The notes: generated from the letters alone by a model not told the origin. A DNA stretch of 64,000 nt from AP-15 sp963799085 (GCA_963799085.1 CAWCWA010000006.1:372001-436000), one strand, 5' to 3'. Numbered from the stretch's first letter, positions 7,657 through 16,882 are shown. Numbers and translations: made by a program.

Positions 7657-9559
7657 ATGGAAACTCAGAGCGCGTTTCAATCCCTGCTGCTTCTGACCGC
7701 GCTGGCGGCCGTGGTGCCGATCCTGGTCCGTCAGGTCCAGCGCTTTCTGCCGGTGCCCATCGTGGTCGGCGAAATCATCGCGGGCATCGCGGTGGGCCAG
7801 AGCGGTCTGAACCTCGTTCATGAATCCGCGGTGCTGAGTTTCCTGGCCGAGTTCGGGTTCATCTTTCTGATGTTTCTCTCCGGCCTCGAGGTCAACCCGG
7901 ACGTGTTCTCCGAAGCCAAGGCCGGATCGGCGCGCCGCCCGCTATGGCAACGGCCCCTCTGGCTCGCGGGCCTGAACTTCGGCATGACCTTGCTCCTCGG
8001 CCTGATCGCGGGGCTGGCGCTCTGGCGGTGGGGCATGACCCGCAATCCCATCCTGATGGGGCTGATCCTGAGCACCACGTCGATCGGCATCGTGGTGCCG
8101 GTGCTCAAGGAGCGCGAACTGATCGACAAAACCTACGGGCAACTCATTCTGCTGTCGGCGCTGTTCAGCGACTTCCTCACGCTGTTGCTTCTCGGCCTGG
8201 TCATCGCGGCCGTCCGCAACGGCGTGAGCGCCGACATGCTGTTTTTCTTGGTGTTGCTCGCGGTCTTTGTCGGCAGCGCCAAGCTGGGTCGCTGGGCGCA
8301 CAGCCACAAGCTGACCCACCGCGTGCTCGAGGAACTGTCGCATGCCACCTCGCAGATCCGCATCCGCGGGGCCTTCGCGCTGATCGTGCTGTGGGTGGTG
8401 CTGGCGGGGTCGCTCGGCGTGGAAGTGATCCTCGGCGCCTTCCTCGCGGGCGTCCTGATCGGCCAGAACCGGCAGACCTCGCGGCAGATCTTCGAAGAAA
8501 AGCTCGACGCCATGGGCTACGGTTTTTTCATTCCGATCTTCTTCATCATGGTCGGCGCCCGCTTCGACCTGACGGCACTCCTGACCTCGCCCGGGGCCCT
8601 GTGGCTGGTGCCCTTGCTGATCGTGGCGGCCTACCTGGTGAAGCTGCTTGCCGGCGCTCAGCTTTCGCACCCTGTTCTCGTGGCGGGAAACGGTGGCCGC
8701 CGGGGCGCTTTTATCGTCCCGGTTGTCGTTGATCATCGCCGCCTCGGCGATCGCGCTGCGCCTCAACATGATCGGTTCAGCGACCAATTCCGCGATTGTG
8801 CTGGTGGCGATCGTCACCTGCACGGCCTCGCCGATTCTGTTCAACCGCCTGCTCCCGGCGCGCCCGGAGCGCAAGCGGTTCGGCGTCATCATCCTGGGAA
8901 CGGATTTCCTGGCCGAACTGCTCGGCAAACGCCTGCTCCAGGACGGCGAGCCGGTCACCTTCATCGGGCGGGATGCCGTGCGGTTGGAAAAGCTGCGCGA
9001 AGCAGGTTGTACGGTCGTCACCGGCCCCCCGGACGATGAACAGGTATTGCGCGCCGCGGGGGCCGAACGGGCAAGGGCCCTGGTGGCGGTGTCGAGCGAT
9101 CCCGGCGTGGTCGCGCGCGCCTGCCGCCAGGCCCGCGACGTCTTTCAGATGCCCTCGATCGTCGCCCGGGCCGACGAACAGGAACAGGTCCGCACCTTGC
9201 AGGCGTTGGGCGTGCAAGTCGTGCAACCCGCGATGGCGATGGCCCTGGGATTGGAGGGCGCGCTGCATTATCCGGCCGCGTTCTCCGCGCTGATCGACAA
9301 GAGCGACCAGTTCGATTTCGCCGACGCCCCGCTGCGCAACCCCGCCCTCTTGGATCGCCCGATGCGTCAGTTGCACCTGCCCGACAAGGCCCTCGTTCTG
9401 GGCATCAGGCGACGCCGCGAAGGCGAGGTCATCGTGCCTCACGGCGACACCATTCTGCGCGCCGACGACGTGTTGATGCTGTGTGGCGCACCCGAAGCCA
9501 TGGAGGAAGCGCGCCGGTGGATCGCCGGCGAAGCAAGCCCCCCTCCCGGGCAAACTTAG
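7657..9559 (+). CDS. CPA2 family monovalent cation:proton antiporter with TrkA domains (one frameshift)
   Basis: KefB/YbaL-like inner-membrane antiporter. The first frame (7657 to about 8650) holds the Na+/H+ exchanger domain with about 10-11 helices and the motif PILMGLILSTTSIGIVVPVL. The second frame (about 8648-9559) completes it (FSWRETVAAG, LSLIIAASAIALRL) and continues into a TrkA-N NAD-binding domain (FGVIILGTDFLAELLGKRL) and a TrkA-C domain ending SPPPGQT. A single-base shift near 8645-8665 separates the two halves; both otherwise look conserved, so the protein is probably about 634 aa and intact in life. Role: K+ or Na+ efflux coupled to proton uptake, gated by the regulatory domain. 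The 3' end exists in a second, split copy at 12.8 and 14.6 kb. Confidence 0.85.
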
Positions 9560-9782
9560 CGATCACGAACAAATAACCATTTCTCCGCCGCCGCCACCGG
9601 CCGCTGATTGTGTTGTCTAGAAGAAGCTCTCGGAAGACTTTTTCAATTCAATCCCCCCATTGCTGACGTTCGCAGTACGCGTCGGGCTCGGCCATTGAAA
9701 ACGAGCCACTGACCCACACCCCGCGCCATGAACCGAATGTTGACTTCCCTCAAATGAGGAGGAGAGCGACTGTGGCGGTCTC

Positions 9783-10487
9783 TTATTCGTTGAGCGATCT
9801 TGGACCGCTGACGAATGGACTGTCCCGAAGATAAAATCGCAGGGGGCGGTTGGCGTCCCGCGAAATCCCGATCCTGACGCTCTGCCCGATCTCGCCGGGT
9901 TCGGGACCACCGCTTGCAAGCCATAGAGGGCCTTCTCGGCAAAGATCGAGTCCATCGAGCCGACGATCAACCCGCAACGCCGCGGTGAGCCTTCCTGGTC
10001 CTCTCGCCAAGTCGCGCAAGCGCTCGATGCCGCGATTTAGCCGCATGATCGGGATGCCTTCGAGCGGCTCGAGCGCCCTGATCAGGACGCCGGCTCCGAT
10101 CCCGGGCTTCTCGCTCGAGACATTCAGCATGTATGAGCTGCCGTAGGCGAGATAAATATAGGCGTGCCCACGCTCGAGAAACAGCGAACGATTACGCCGC
10201 GTCATCCCCCGGTAGGCGTGCCCGGCGGCGTCGCCGACGACATACGCCTCGGTCTCGACGATACGACCGCTGGCGACGCCTTCAGGCAACTCCCGCACCA
10301 ACACCTTGCCAATTAGATAGCGGGCGAGAGAGACCGTATCAATCGGCAGCTCCGGGCGAGCGAGCGGCAGATGGCCATCCTTTAGGGCGGCCAGTTTTTC
10401 AGGGCATCCGCTCGACCCATTGCGCGCGGGAAGGGCCGGGCTCGAACGGATCGCCGAAATACTGGGTCTCGCGGGCCACCTTCCCAT
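9783..10487 (-). CDS. 3-methyladenine DNA glycosylase (AAG/MPG family)
   Basis: Base-excision repair enzyme that removes alkylated purines such as 3-methyladenine. The body matches the family throughout: SLARYLIGKVLVRELPEG, RIVETEAYVVGDAAGHAYRG (catalytic Glu region), RNRSLFLERGHAYIYLAYG, ALEPLEGI and RDLARGPGRLTAAL. Family members are about 190-210 residues and begin some ten residues before the SLARYLIGK segment, which puts the true start near 10390. There, however, the frame has only CTG codons; the first in-frame ATG is at 10487, inside the upstream NTF2-like gene. Either a rare start codon is used or a base is missing near the start. Adjacent to and reading with the NTF2-like gene. Confidence 0.85.
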   Translation of the reverse strand: MGRWPARPSISAIRSSPALPARNGSSGCPEKLAALKDGHLPLARPELPIDTVSLARYLIGKVLVRELPEGVASGRIVETEAYVVGDAAGHAYRGMTRRNRSLFLERGHAYIYLAYGSSYMLNVSSEKPGIGAGVLIRALEPLEGIPIMRLNRGIERLRDLARGPGRLTAALRVDRRLDGLDLCREGPLWLASGGPEPGEIGQSVRIGISRDANRPLRFYLRDSPFVSGPRSLNE

Positions 10488-10779
10488 CGAGGAACTCCAT
10501 GATGCTCACGGTGTAAGACGGCCGCCCGTCATAGGTCAGGACATATTCAGTGACCCAGAGGTCGTCCGCGCCGATTATCCGTCGCACGGTGAAGCGTTTC
10601 CGGTTCGGCTGCGCGGCGCGAGACGACTGAATCTTCCGCCGCCCGCGGATGCGCTCGCCCGATTGCGGATATTCGAGCACCGCGTCCTCTCGATAAATCT
10701 GGTGCTCCGCCTCGAAATCGTTCGCATCGGAAGCGGCCCAGTGGCGATCCAGAGCCGCTCGAATCTCTCGGTCTTCCAT
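10399..10779 (-). CDS. NTF2-like / SnoaL-like domain protein
   Basis: 126-residue single-domain protein starting at the ATG at 10779, preceded by AAGGAGA at six bases. It shows the cone-shaped alpha+beta fold pattern of the SnoaL/NTF2-like superfamily: an N-terminal helix (REIRAALDRHWAASDANDF), then the typical segment QIYREDAVLEYPQSGERIRG and a final VSIMEFLDGKVARETQYFGDP. Members range from small-molecule isomerases to binding proteins of unknown ligand, so the function cannot be assigned. It ends next to, and may be translated with, the glycosylase gene. Confidence 0.75.
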   Translation of the reverse strand: MEDREIRAALDRHWAASDANDFEAEHQIYREDAVLEYPQSGERIRGRRKIQSSRAAQPNRKRFTVRRIIGADDLWVTEYVLTYDGRPSYTVSIMEFLDGKVARETQYFGDPFEPGPSRAQWVERMP

Positions 10780-10860
10780 AGCAAATCTCCTTGACCATCG
10801 CCGTCGATGTTGAGCCGTCGTACAATGCGCTGGCTTGGGCAGGCCTTCCAGATGTAGCGA

Positions 10861-11000
10861 GAGCATTCCAAGACGCGCCATGGCGATCCGGGGCATTGGC
10901 ACGGCATGTATGACGCGGCCTATCCGCGTCTTCTGCGCGATCTCGGCTGCGAACATCGTCGGCGTCTCCGACCCCGCCATCGCCGCCGACCGCGCGACGA
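10861..11000 (+). pseudogene. 5'-end fragment of the Gfo/Idh/MocA oxidoreductase gene (copy of 17040-17190)
   Basis: The stretch repeats the first ~45 codons of the oxidoreductase gene at 17038: both contain GGCATTGGCACGG, ATGTATGACGCGGCCTAT and GCGCGATCTCGGCTGCGA in the same order. The copy carries small indels and has no start or continuation, so it cannot encode the protein. Similarity stops near 11000, about 100 bases before the binding-protein gene. The rest of the 10780-11107 interval shows nothing I can name apart from the AGGAGG site of the next gene. Confidence 0.75.
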
Positions 11001-11107
11001 CGCTGCGAGGACTATCTCGCTACAACCGCGATAGGGATTTTCGTCGTTCCGATGTACGATGAGGGTACGGGCCGGAGAACACGGTCCGACCGAACAGGAG
11101 GTAAGCG

Positions 11108-12766
11108 ATGGCACCAGCGTTCTGGGCGGCCGGTTTGGCCGTCGTCCTCGCGGCGGCGGCGCCGGCGGCGGCCGACGAGGAATCCCCAAAATACGGCGGT
11201 ACACTGACCTACATGATCCCGGCGGATTCGCCGCCGAGCTTCGACGCGCAGCGCGAGGAAACCTATGCGACGATCCACTCGGCGGCGCCGTTCTACAGCG
11301 TGCTGATCCGGATCAACCCGTACGATCCGGGATCCGCCACCGATATCGTGTGCGACCTGTGCACCGAGATGCCGAAGCCGACCGACGGCGGCAAGACCTA
11401 CACCTTCAAGATCCGCGACGACGTCAAGTTCCACAACGGCGACAAGCTGACCGCCGAGGACGTCGCGGCCAGCCTCAACAAGATCGCCTTTCCGCCGGAA
11501 GGCACGATGAGCCCGCGCTCGACCGATTTCATGATGGTCAAGGACATCACGGCGCCGGACGAGCACACGGTCGTCATTCACCTGAAGTTTGCCACCAGCG
11601 CGTTTCTGCCGGCGCTGGCCGACCCCTACAACTGGATTTACCAGAAGAAAGTGCTCGACAAGGACATCCACTGGTACGAGCACAACATCCTCGGCTCCGG
11701 CCCGTTCAAGTTCGCCGGGTACGAAGCCGGGCAGAAGATCAAGGGCGTGCGCAACCCCGACTACTATCATAAGGGGCTGCCGTATCTCGACGGGTTCGAG
11801 GGGATCTACGCGCCGAAGCAGGCGGTGCAGCTCGACGCGATCCGCGCCAATCGCGCCGCGACCGAGTTTCGCGGCTATCCGCCCTCCGCGATGGACCAGC
11901 TGAAGCAGGAGCTGGGCGACAAGATCGTGATCCAACAGAGCGACTGGAACTGCACGGTGGGGGCCTGGATCAACCATAAGAAGAAGCCGTTCGACGATGT
12001 GCGGGTGCGGCGCGCCTTGGTGTTGGCGCTCGACCACTGGGGCAGCCAGGCGGGCCTCTCCAAGATCAGCCTGATGAACACGGTCGGCGGCCTCATTTTC
12101 CCCGGCTCGCCGCTGGCGGAGAGCAAGCAGCAACTCGAAACGATCGCCGGCTTCTGGCCCGATATAAAGAAGTCGCGCGCCGAGGCGAGGCGGTTGCTGA
12201 AGGAGGCCGGCGCCGAAGGGCTCAGCTTCGAACTCGTCAACCGCAACGTCGATCAGCCCTACAAATATCTCGGCAATTGGCTGATCGACCAATGGAGCAA
12301 GATCGGCCTGCATGTGACGCAGAAGGTGCTGCCGACCGGACCCTGGTTCGCCTCGCTGCGCGGCGGTGATTTTGCCGTCAACACCGGCGGCAATTGTCAC
12401 GGCATCGTCAACCCGGTGATCGATGTCCAAACCTGGCTGTCGCATTCGATCAGCAGCCAGAATTACGGCTACTACGAGGATCCGAAAGCGGACGATATCT
12501 ATAACAAGATGCTGCACGAGACCGATGTCACGAAGCAACGCGCTCTCGCCTTCCAGTTCGACAAGCGCGTGCTCGACGAAGGGGCGCACTACATTCACAG
12601 CTATTGGTGGAAACGCATCGTGCCGCTGCGCTCCTACGTCAACGGCTGGAAGATCGGCCCGAGCCATTACGCCAACCAGGATTTGTCGACGATTTGGCTC
12701 AGCCCTCCCGAATGCGGGAGCTGCAGCGCCCACCCGACGATGGAGAAGGCCGAAGCAGGCAAATAA
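11108..12766 (+). CDS. ABC transporter substrate-binding protein, family 5 (peptide/nickel type)
   Basis: 552 residues, start ATG preceded by AGGAGG. A signal peptide covers about the first 22 residues (FWAAGLAVVLAAAAPAAADE); the mature protein is periplasmic. Family 5 signatures are KTYTFKIRDDVKFHNGDKLT and AEDVAASLNKI near residues 95-130, DVRVRRALVLALD near residue 295 and ARRLLKEAG near residue 365. This type binds oligopeptides, dipeptides, nickel complexes or other bulky solutes. No permease or ATPase gene lies nearby, so either it serves a distant transporter or it acts as an orphan binding protein. Upstream and downstream are fragments of other genes, which suggests a rearranged neighbourhood. 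Confidence 0.92.
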   Translation: MAPAFWAAGLAVVLAAAAPAAADEESPKYGGTLTYMIPADSPPSFDAQREETYATIHSAAPFYSVLIRINPYDPGSATDIVCDLCTEMPKPTDGGKTYTFKIRDDVKFHNGDKLTAEDVAASLNKIAFPPEGTMSPRSTDFMMVKDITAPDEHTVVIHLKFATSAFLPALADPYNWIYQKKVLDKDIHWYEHNILGSGPFKFAGYEAGQKIKGVRNPDYYHKGLPYLDGFEGIYAPKQAVQLDAIRANRAATEFRGYPPSAMDQLKQELGDKIVIQQSDWNCTVGAWINHKKKPFDDVRVRRALVLALDHWGSQAGLSKISLMNTVGGLIFPGSPLAESKQQLETIAGFWPDIKKSRAEARRLLKEAGAEGLSFELVNRNVDQPYKYLGNWLIDQWSKIGLHVTQKVLPTGPWFASLRGGDFAVNTGGNCHGIVNPVIDVQTWLSHSISSQNYGYYEDPKADDIYNKMLHETDVTKQRALAFQFDKRVLDEGAHYIHSYWWKRIVPLRSYVNGWKIGPSHYANQDLSTIWLSPPECGSCSAHPTMEKAEAGK

Positions 12767-12822
12767 CCGGGAGAAGAGGCGGCGGCGGGGCCACCATGGC
12801 CTCGCCCTTCTCGTGGTTCCGT

Positions 12823-12867
12823 CCGATGCGTCAGTTGCACCTGCCCGACAAAGCCCTCGTTCTGGGC
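12823..12867 (+). pseudogene. Fragment of antiporter TrkA-C region (left part of split copy)
   Basis: Nearly identical to 9359-9403 of the CPA2 antiporter gene, coding for MRQLHLPDKALVLG. It breaks off at 12867. The remainder of the same antiporter end resumes at 14585, with the radical SAM gene in between. Confidence 0.8.
12851..12867 (+). repeat. 17-bp direct repeat, left copy
   Basis: AAGCCCTCGTTCTGGGC. It matches 14585-14601 at 16 of 17 positions. The two copies flank a 1.7-kb segment with the radical SAM gene and both belong to the same point of the antiporter sequence, so the segment looks as if it had been inserted there with duplication of the site. Confidence 0.75.
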
Positions 12868-12936
12868 ACGACATACGGTTGATCCTGCTCGACGGGCGGG
12901 GCAAAACTCACCCCGTGGGGTAATCTGAGCGGAGGC

Positions 12937-14520
12937 ATGGCCGACATCGTCCTTATCCACCCGCGTTTCGAGATTTCCTATTGGGGGCTCGAGCATGCGA
13001 TGCCGTTTCTTGGGCTCAAGGCGATCATGCCCGTTGCCAGCCTGCCGCTCTTGGCGGCGCTGACCCCGCCCAGCCACACGGTCACGATCATCGACGAGAA
13101 TATCGAGCCCATCGATTTTGCGCGTTGCGCCCAGGCCGATATTGTCGGCGTGACCGGCATGAACGTGCAGCGCCATCGGATGAAGGAAATCCTCGGCGAA
13201 CTGCGCGGCCGTGGCGTCTTCACGGTCGTCGGCGGCGCCTGGGTCACCGTGCAGGAGGACGATATCACCGGCCTCGCCGACGTAATCTTCGTCGGCGAGG
13301 CCGAGACGACCTGGCCGCAGTTTCTCTCCGAATGGGGCGAAGGACGCCATCGGACGCGCTACGAGCAGGCCGAGCGAACCGACATGACGACCGTGCCGCC
13401 GCCGCGTCTCGACCTATTGCGGATGCACCATTACGCGCTGGGCAGTTTGCAGTTCTCGCGCGGCTGCCCGTTCACCTGCGAATTCTGTGACATCATCGTC
13501 ACCTTCGGGCGCCGCCCTCGGCTCAAGACCTCCGCCCAGATCGTCGCCGAACTCGACGGCATCGTCGCGGCCGGCAAGACTTCCGCCTTCATCGTCGACG
13601 ACAACCTGATTGGCAACAAGGCGGGCGTCAAAAAGCTGCTGAAGGACGTCCACGCCTGGCAGGAGAAGCACGGCTATCCGTTGATGTTCGCGACCGAGGC
13701 CTCGATTGACCTGGCCGAGGACGCCGAACTGATGCAGCTGATGGTCGACGCCAATATCACCGAAGTCTTCATCGGTATCGAGAGCCCGAATGAAGAATCC
13801 CTGCGCGAGACGAAGAAGCTGCAGAACCTGCGCGGCCGCGGTGGCACGATGCTCGACAAGGTCCACCGTATCCAGGAAGCCGGGATCGAGGTGTGGTGCG
13901 GCATTATTGTCGGTTTCGACAACGACGATCCCGGCATCTTCACCGCGCAGCGCCGCTTCCTCGCGGAATCACGCATCGCCAGCGTGATGGTTAACATGCT
14001 GGTGGCGATCCCGCGGACGCCGCTCTACAAACGGCTGCGCGCCGAGGGCCGGCTCGACCTGGCGGTGGACCAAGCCAGCGCCGGCGCCTTCGGCACCAAT
14101 GTTGTCCCGCTACGCATCGGACGCGCCGAATTGCGCCAGGGCTATATCGAGCTGATGCGCGACCTGTACGCGCCGCAGGCCTATTTCGCGCGGCTCGATC
14201 AACTCTACCTCGACGCGCGGCTGCGCGTCGCCGAGACCCGCAAGCGCTACCTGCGGCGCCACCCGCTGCGCCGGCTGACGCTGAACACGCGGTTCCTGTT
14301 CGAGGCGGTCGGGATCACGCTTATGTTGCATCGCGTGCCCGACCCGGAGCTGCGCCGCGAGTACCGCCGCCGGATCCTGCGCATTGCGTGGCGCCGCCGC
14401 TCGCCGCAGATGGTCGAGCTCTACGCGATCAAATGCGCGATGCACTATCACGCCCACAGGATGGTGCGGGAGATGCTACCGGGGGAGACGATCCCAGGCG
14501 CGGCTGCCAGCGCCGCGTGA
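12937..14520 (+). CDS. B12-binding domain radical SAM protein with DUF4070-like C-terminus
   Basis: 527 residues from an ATG with GCGGAGG upstream. Residues 1-150 form a cobalamin-binding-type Rossmann domain (LPLLAALTPPSHTVTIIDEN, GVTGMNVQRHRM, VVGGAWVTV). The radical SAM core follows with the 4Fe-4S motif CPFTCEFC (Cys177, 181, 184) and later FIVDDNLIGNK, EVFIGIESPNEESL and GIIVGFDNDD. The C-terminal third resembles DUF4070, found in HpnP-like hopanoid methylases and many uncharacterised relatives. It would use SAM, possibly with cobalamin, to methylate or rearrange a substrate that cannot be told from sequence. The N-terminal B12 domain lacks a clear DxHxxG motif, which is common in this class. 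The gene sits between two halves of a duplicated antiporter end. Confidence 0.88.
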   Translation: MADIVLIHPRFEISYWGLEHAMPFLGLKAIMPVASLPLLAALTPPSHTVTIIDENIEPIDFARCAQADIVGVTGMNVQRHRMKEILGELRGRGVFTVVGGAWVTVQEDDITGLADVIFVGEAETTWPQFLSEWGEGRHRTRYEQAERTDMTTVPPPRLDLLRMHHYALGSLQFSRGCPFTCEFCDIIVTFGRRPRLKTSAQIVAELDGIVAAGKTSAFIVDDNLIGNKAGVKKLLKDVHAWQEKHGYPLMFATEASIDLAEDAELMQLMVDANITEVFIGIESPNEESLRETKKLQNLRGRGGTMLDKVHRIQEAGIEVWCGIIVGFDNDDPGIFTAQRRFLAESRIASVMVNMLVAIPRTPLYKRLRAEGRLDLAVDQASAGAFGTNVVPLRIGRAELRQGYIELMRDLYAPQAYFARLDQLYLDARLRVAETRKRYLRRHPLRRLTLNTRFLFEAVGITLMLHRVPDPELRREYRRRILRIAWRRRSPQMVELYAIKCAMHYHAHRMVREMLPGETIPGAAASAA

Positions 14521-14584
14521 CCGCGCGCGGCGGATCGCGCTACGGAGAACAAGACCCCGGATCGATCCCGCCGGCGGCGCTGTC

Positions 14585-14601
14585 AAGCCCTCGTTCCGGG
14601 C
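14585..14601 (+). repeat. 17-bp direct repeat, right copy
   Basis: AAGCCCTCGTTCCGGGC, the partner of 12851-12867 with one C/T difference. It marks the point where the antiporter fragment resumes. Confidence 0.75.
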
Positions 14602-14790
14602 GTCCGGCGACGCCGCGAAGGCGAGGTCATCGGGCCGCCCGGCGACACCGTTCTCCGCGCCGATGACGTGTTGATGCTGTGCGGCGCACCTGAAGCGATA
14701 GAGGAAGCGCGCCGGTGGATCGCCGGCAAAGCAAGCCCCCCTCCCGGACAACCCAGCGATCACGAACAAATAGCCACTTCTCAGCCCCCG
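14585..14790 (+). pseudogene. Fragment of antiporter 3' end (right part of split copy)
   Basis: Aligns with 9387-9597, that is, the last 55-60 codons of the antiporter plus about 40 bases beyond its stop. It preserves in frame DDVLMLCGAPEA and EEARRWIAG; the stop is changed so that SPPPGQ runs on into untranslated sequence (SDHEQ). The copy is somewhat diverged (for example ATCGGGCCGCCC against ATCGTGCCTCAC), so it is not a recent assembly duplicate. Confidence 0.8.
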
Positions 14791-15116
14791 CCCCCGGCCG
14801 TACATGCCCCCATACCGGCCGTTGACTGGGGCCACCGGGAATCGGCTCAGGCGGGTGGTTCGCGAGCTTTTCCGATCTAGCCCGACTGTGACGCCCCCGG
14901 CTTGAATACGGTCATTGTCGGCCTGAAGCCAGGAGACCTGACATCGAACTTGCCCGCCGAGTTGCTTGGGCAATCGGCCTGTCTTCTCAGCGCCGAAGGC
15001 TCCTTTGCCAAGAAAACATGACAAGATCGCGGCCATGAGCCCATCCTCACTCGCAGCGCGGATTAAGAACAGAGAGCCACCGATCCGGCGAGTGGCTTGC
15101 GCTTCGAGGGCGATCC
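14791..15116. other. Non-coding stretch before the DHA2 pump gene
   Basis: About 325 bases after the antiporter fragment; together with that fragment it fills 14521-15116. I find no gene, clear promoter or terminator. Confidence 0.35.
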
Positions 15117-16649
15117 ATGAGGGGCGACGCGTTCACCCCGGTTCCCAACCGCGGCATGATCACGATCTCGATCATGCTGGCGAACATCATGCAGGGGCTC
15201 GACAATACGATCCTCAACGTCGCCTTGCCGCACATCCAGGGAAGCCTCTCGGCCTCCCTCGACCAGGTCGCCTGGACCCTGACCTCCTACATCGTCTGCT
15301 CGGCGATCATGATGCCGCTGACCGGCTGGCTCGCCGGCCGGTTCGGCATCAAATACATCTTCCTCGCCTCGATCATCGGCTTCACCATCGCCTCGGCATT
15401 GTGCGGCGCCGCCACCAGCCTCGGCGAACTGGTGGCGTTTCGCGCCCTGCAAGGGGTCGCCGGGGCCGGCCTCATCCCGCTGTCGCAAGCCACGCTGTTG
15501 CAGATCAACCCGCCGGAGCGGCACGGGCAAGCGATGGCGGTGTTCGGCGTCGGCACGATCTGCGGGCCGATCATGGGCCCGGCGCTCGGTGGCTGGCTGA
15601 CCCAGGATTACAGCTGGCGCTGGGTTTTCTACATCAACCTGCCGATCGGTCTGTTGTGTACGCTTGGCGTCCTCGTCTTCATCCGCCACAGCCGCAACAT
15701 CCATCGCGAGCCGTTCGACGTCTTCGGATTCCTCGCGTTGAGCCTGGGGATCGGCGCCTTGCAGTTGCTGCTCGACCGCGGCGAGTTGAAGGACTGGTTC
15801 AATTCGGGCGAGATCTGGATCGAAGCGACGATCGCGGGGCTCGGCCTCTACTTGTTCAGCGTGCACACGGTAACCACCGACGGACCGTCGTTCCTCAACC
15901 GCGACCTGTTGAAGAGCACCAATTTCACCGCCGGTACGGTGCTGATGTTTGCCGGCGGGCTGATCATGACCGGGACGCTCGCATTGTTGTCGACGATGCT
16001 GCAAAACCTGATGGCCTATCCGGCGATGACGACCGGCTTTGTGACGATGCCGCGCGGTATCGGCGCCATGGCGGCGATGTTCGTTGTGGCGCCGCTGATC
16101 ATCCGGGTCGACAACCGGCTGATCATCGGCTTCGGCTTTTTGCTGACCGCGCTGTCGATGTGGCTGATGAGCCAGTTCTCGCTGCAGATGGGGATGGCGC
16201 CGGTCATCATTTCCGGGCTGCTGCAGGGGTTCGGCCTCGGCTGCACCCAGGTGCCGCTCAACATCCTGGCGCTGTCGACGCTGCCGCGCCACATCCTGAC
16301 CCAGGGCACCGCGATCCGCAGCCTGATGCGCAACCTCGGCGGCAGCATCGGCATCAGCGTCCTCGTCGCCAACCTCGCGGAGAAAACCCAGATCGCGCAT
16401 TCGTACCTCGTCGAGGGGTTGCGGCCGGACAACCCGTTGGCGCAGGCCCCCTACCTCGCGGCGCCGTACAGCCTGTCGACGCCGGTCGGCATCGCGGCGC
16501 TCAATGCCGAGGTGACGCGGCAGGCTGCGATGGTCGCCTATATCGACAATTTCCGGCTGATGATGCTGATCGCGCTGGCGACGCTCCCCATCCTGCTGCT
16601 GCTGCGCGGGGCCCGCCGCCGCCCAGTGACCGCGGCCGCCGACGATTAA
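15117..16649 (+). CDS. DHA2 family MFS efflux permease (EmrB/QacA type)
   Basis: 510-residue inner-membrane proton-driven exporter with 14 predicted helices. Family motifs are NIMQGLDNTILNVALPHIQG (motif D1), GWLAGRFGIKYIF (motif A), FRALQGVAGAGLIPLSQA (motif B), and GTICGPIMGPALGGWL (motif C, the antiporter signature). The last segments include LPRHILTQGTAIRSLMRNLG, typical of EmrB relatives. EmrB pumps usually need an EmrA adaptor, but none is next to it; the nearest HlyD gene is 9 kb away in another operon. Substrate unknown. Confidence 0.92.
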   Translation: MRGDAFTPVPNRGMITISIMLANIMQGLDNTILNVALPHIQGSLSASLDQVAWTLTSYIVCSAIMMPLTGWLAGRFGIKYIFLASIIGFTIASALCGAATSLGELVAFRALQGVAGAGLIPLSQATLLQINPPERHGQAMAVFGVGTICGPIMGPALGGWLTQDYSWRWVFYINLPIGLLCTLGVLVFIRHSRNIHREPFDVFGFLALSLGIGALQLLLDRGELKDWFNSGEIWIEATIAGLGLYLFSVHTVTTDGPSFLNRDLLKSTNFTAGTVLMFAGGLIMTGTLALLSTMLQNLMAYPAMTTGFVTMPRGIGAMAAMFVVAPLIIRVDNRLIIGFGFLLTALSMWLMSQFSLQMGMAPVIISGLLQGFGLGCTQVPLNILALSTLPRHILTQGTAIRSLMRNLGGSIGISVLVANLAEKTQIAHSYLVEGLRPDNPLAQAPYLAAPYSLSTPVGIAALNAEVTRQAAMVAYIDNFRLMMLIALATLPILLLLRGARRRPVTAAADD

Positions 16650-16882
16650 AGGACCTGTACTTCCGTCGGGTCCGTGCGAGACTCCGCCGGTTCGATTTTT
16701 GCGCCGCGGACGGCCGGAATCGGCGCAAAGGAGACGATGGCTTCAGTGACGGCAAAGGGTTCGCTCTCTATCGAGAAGCCGGATGTATGAGCGATATGGG
16801 CGGGCGGACCTTGCCGCACTTGAGCCGCCCTTTCATCGATCATGAAGCGCTTCCTGAGCCTACGCCGACATCCACCTCCTGT

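Noticed and set aside
11012..12904. A 630-residue open frame on the minus strand opposite the binding-protein gene
   Set aside because: It is the mirror of a GC-rich, well-supported plus-strand gene; composition is Arg/Ala/Asp-rich with no domain pattern and no ribosome site.
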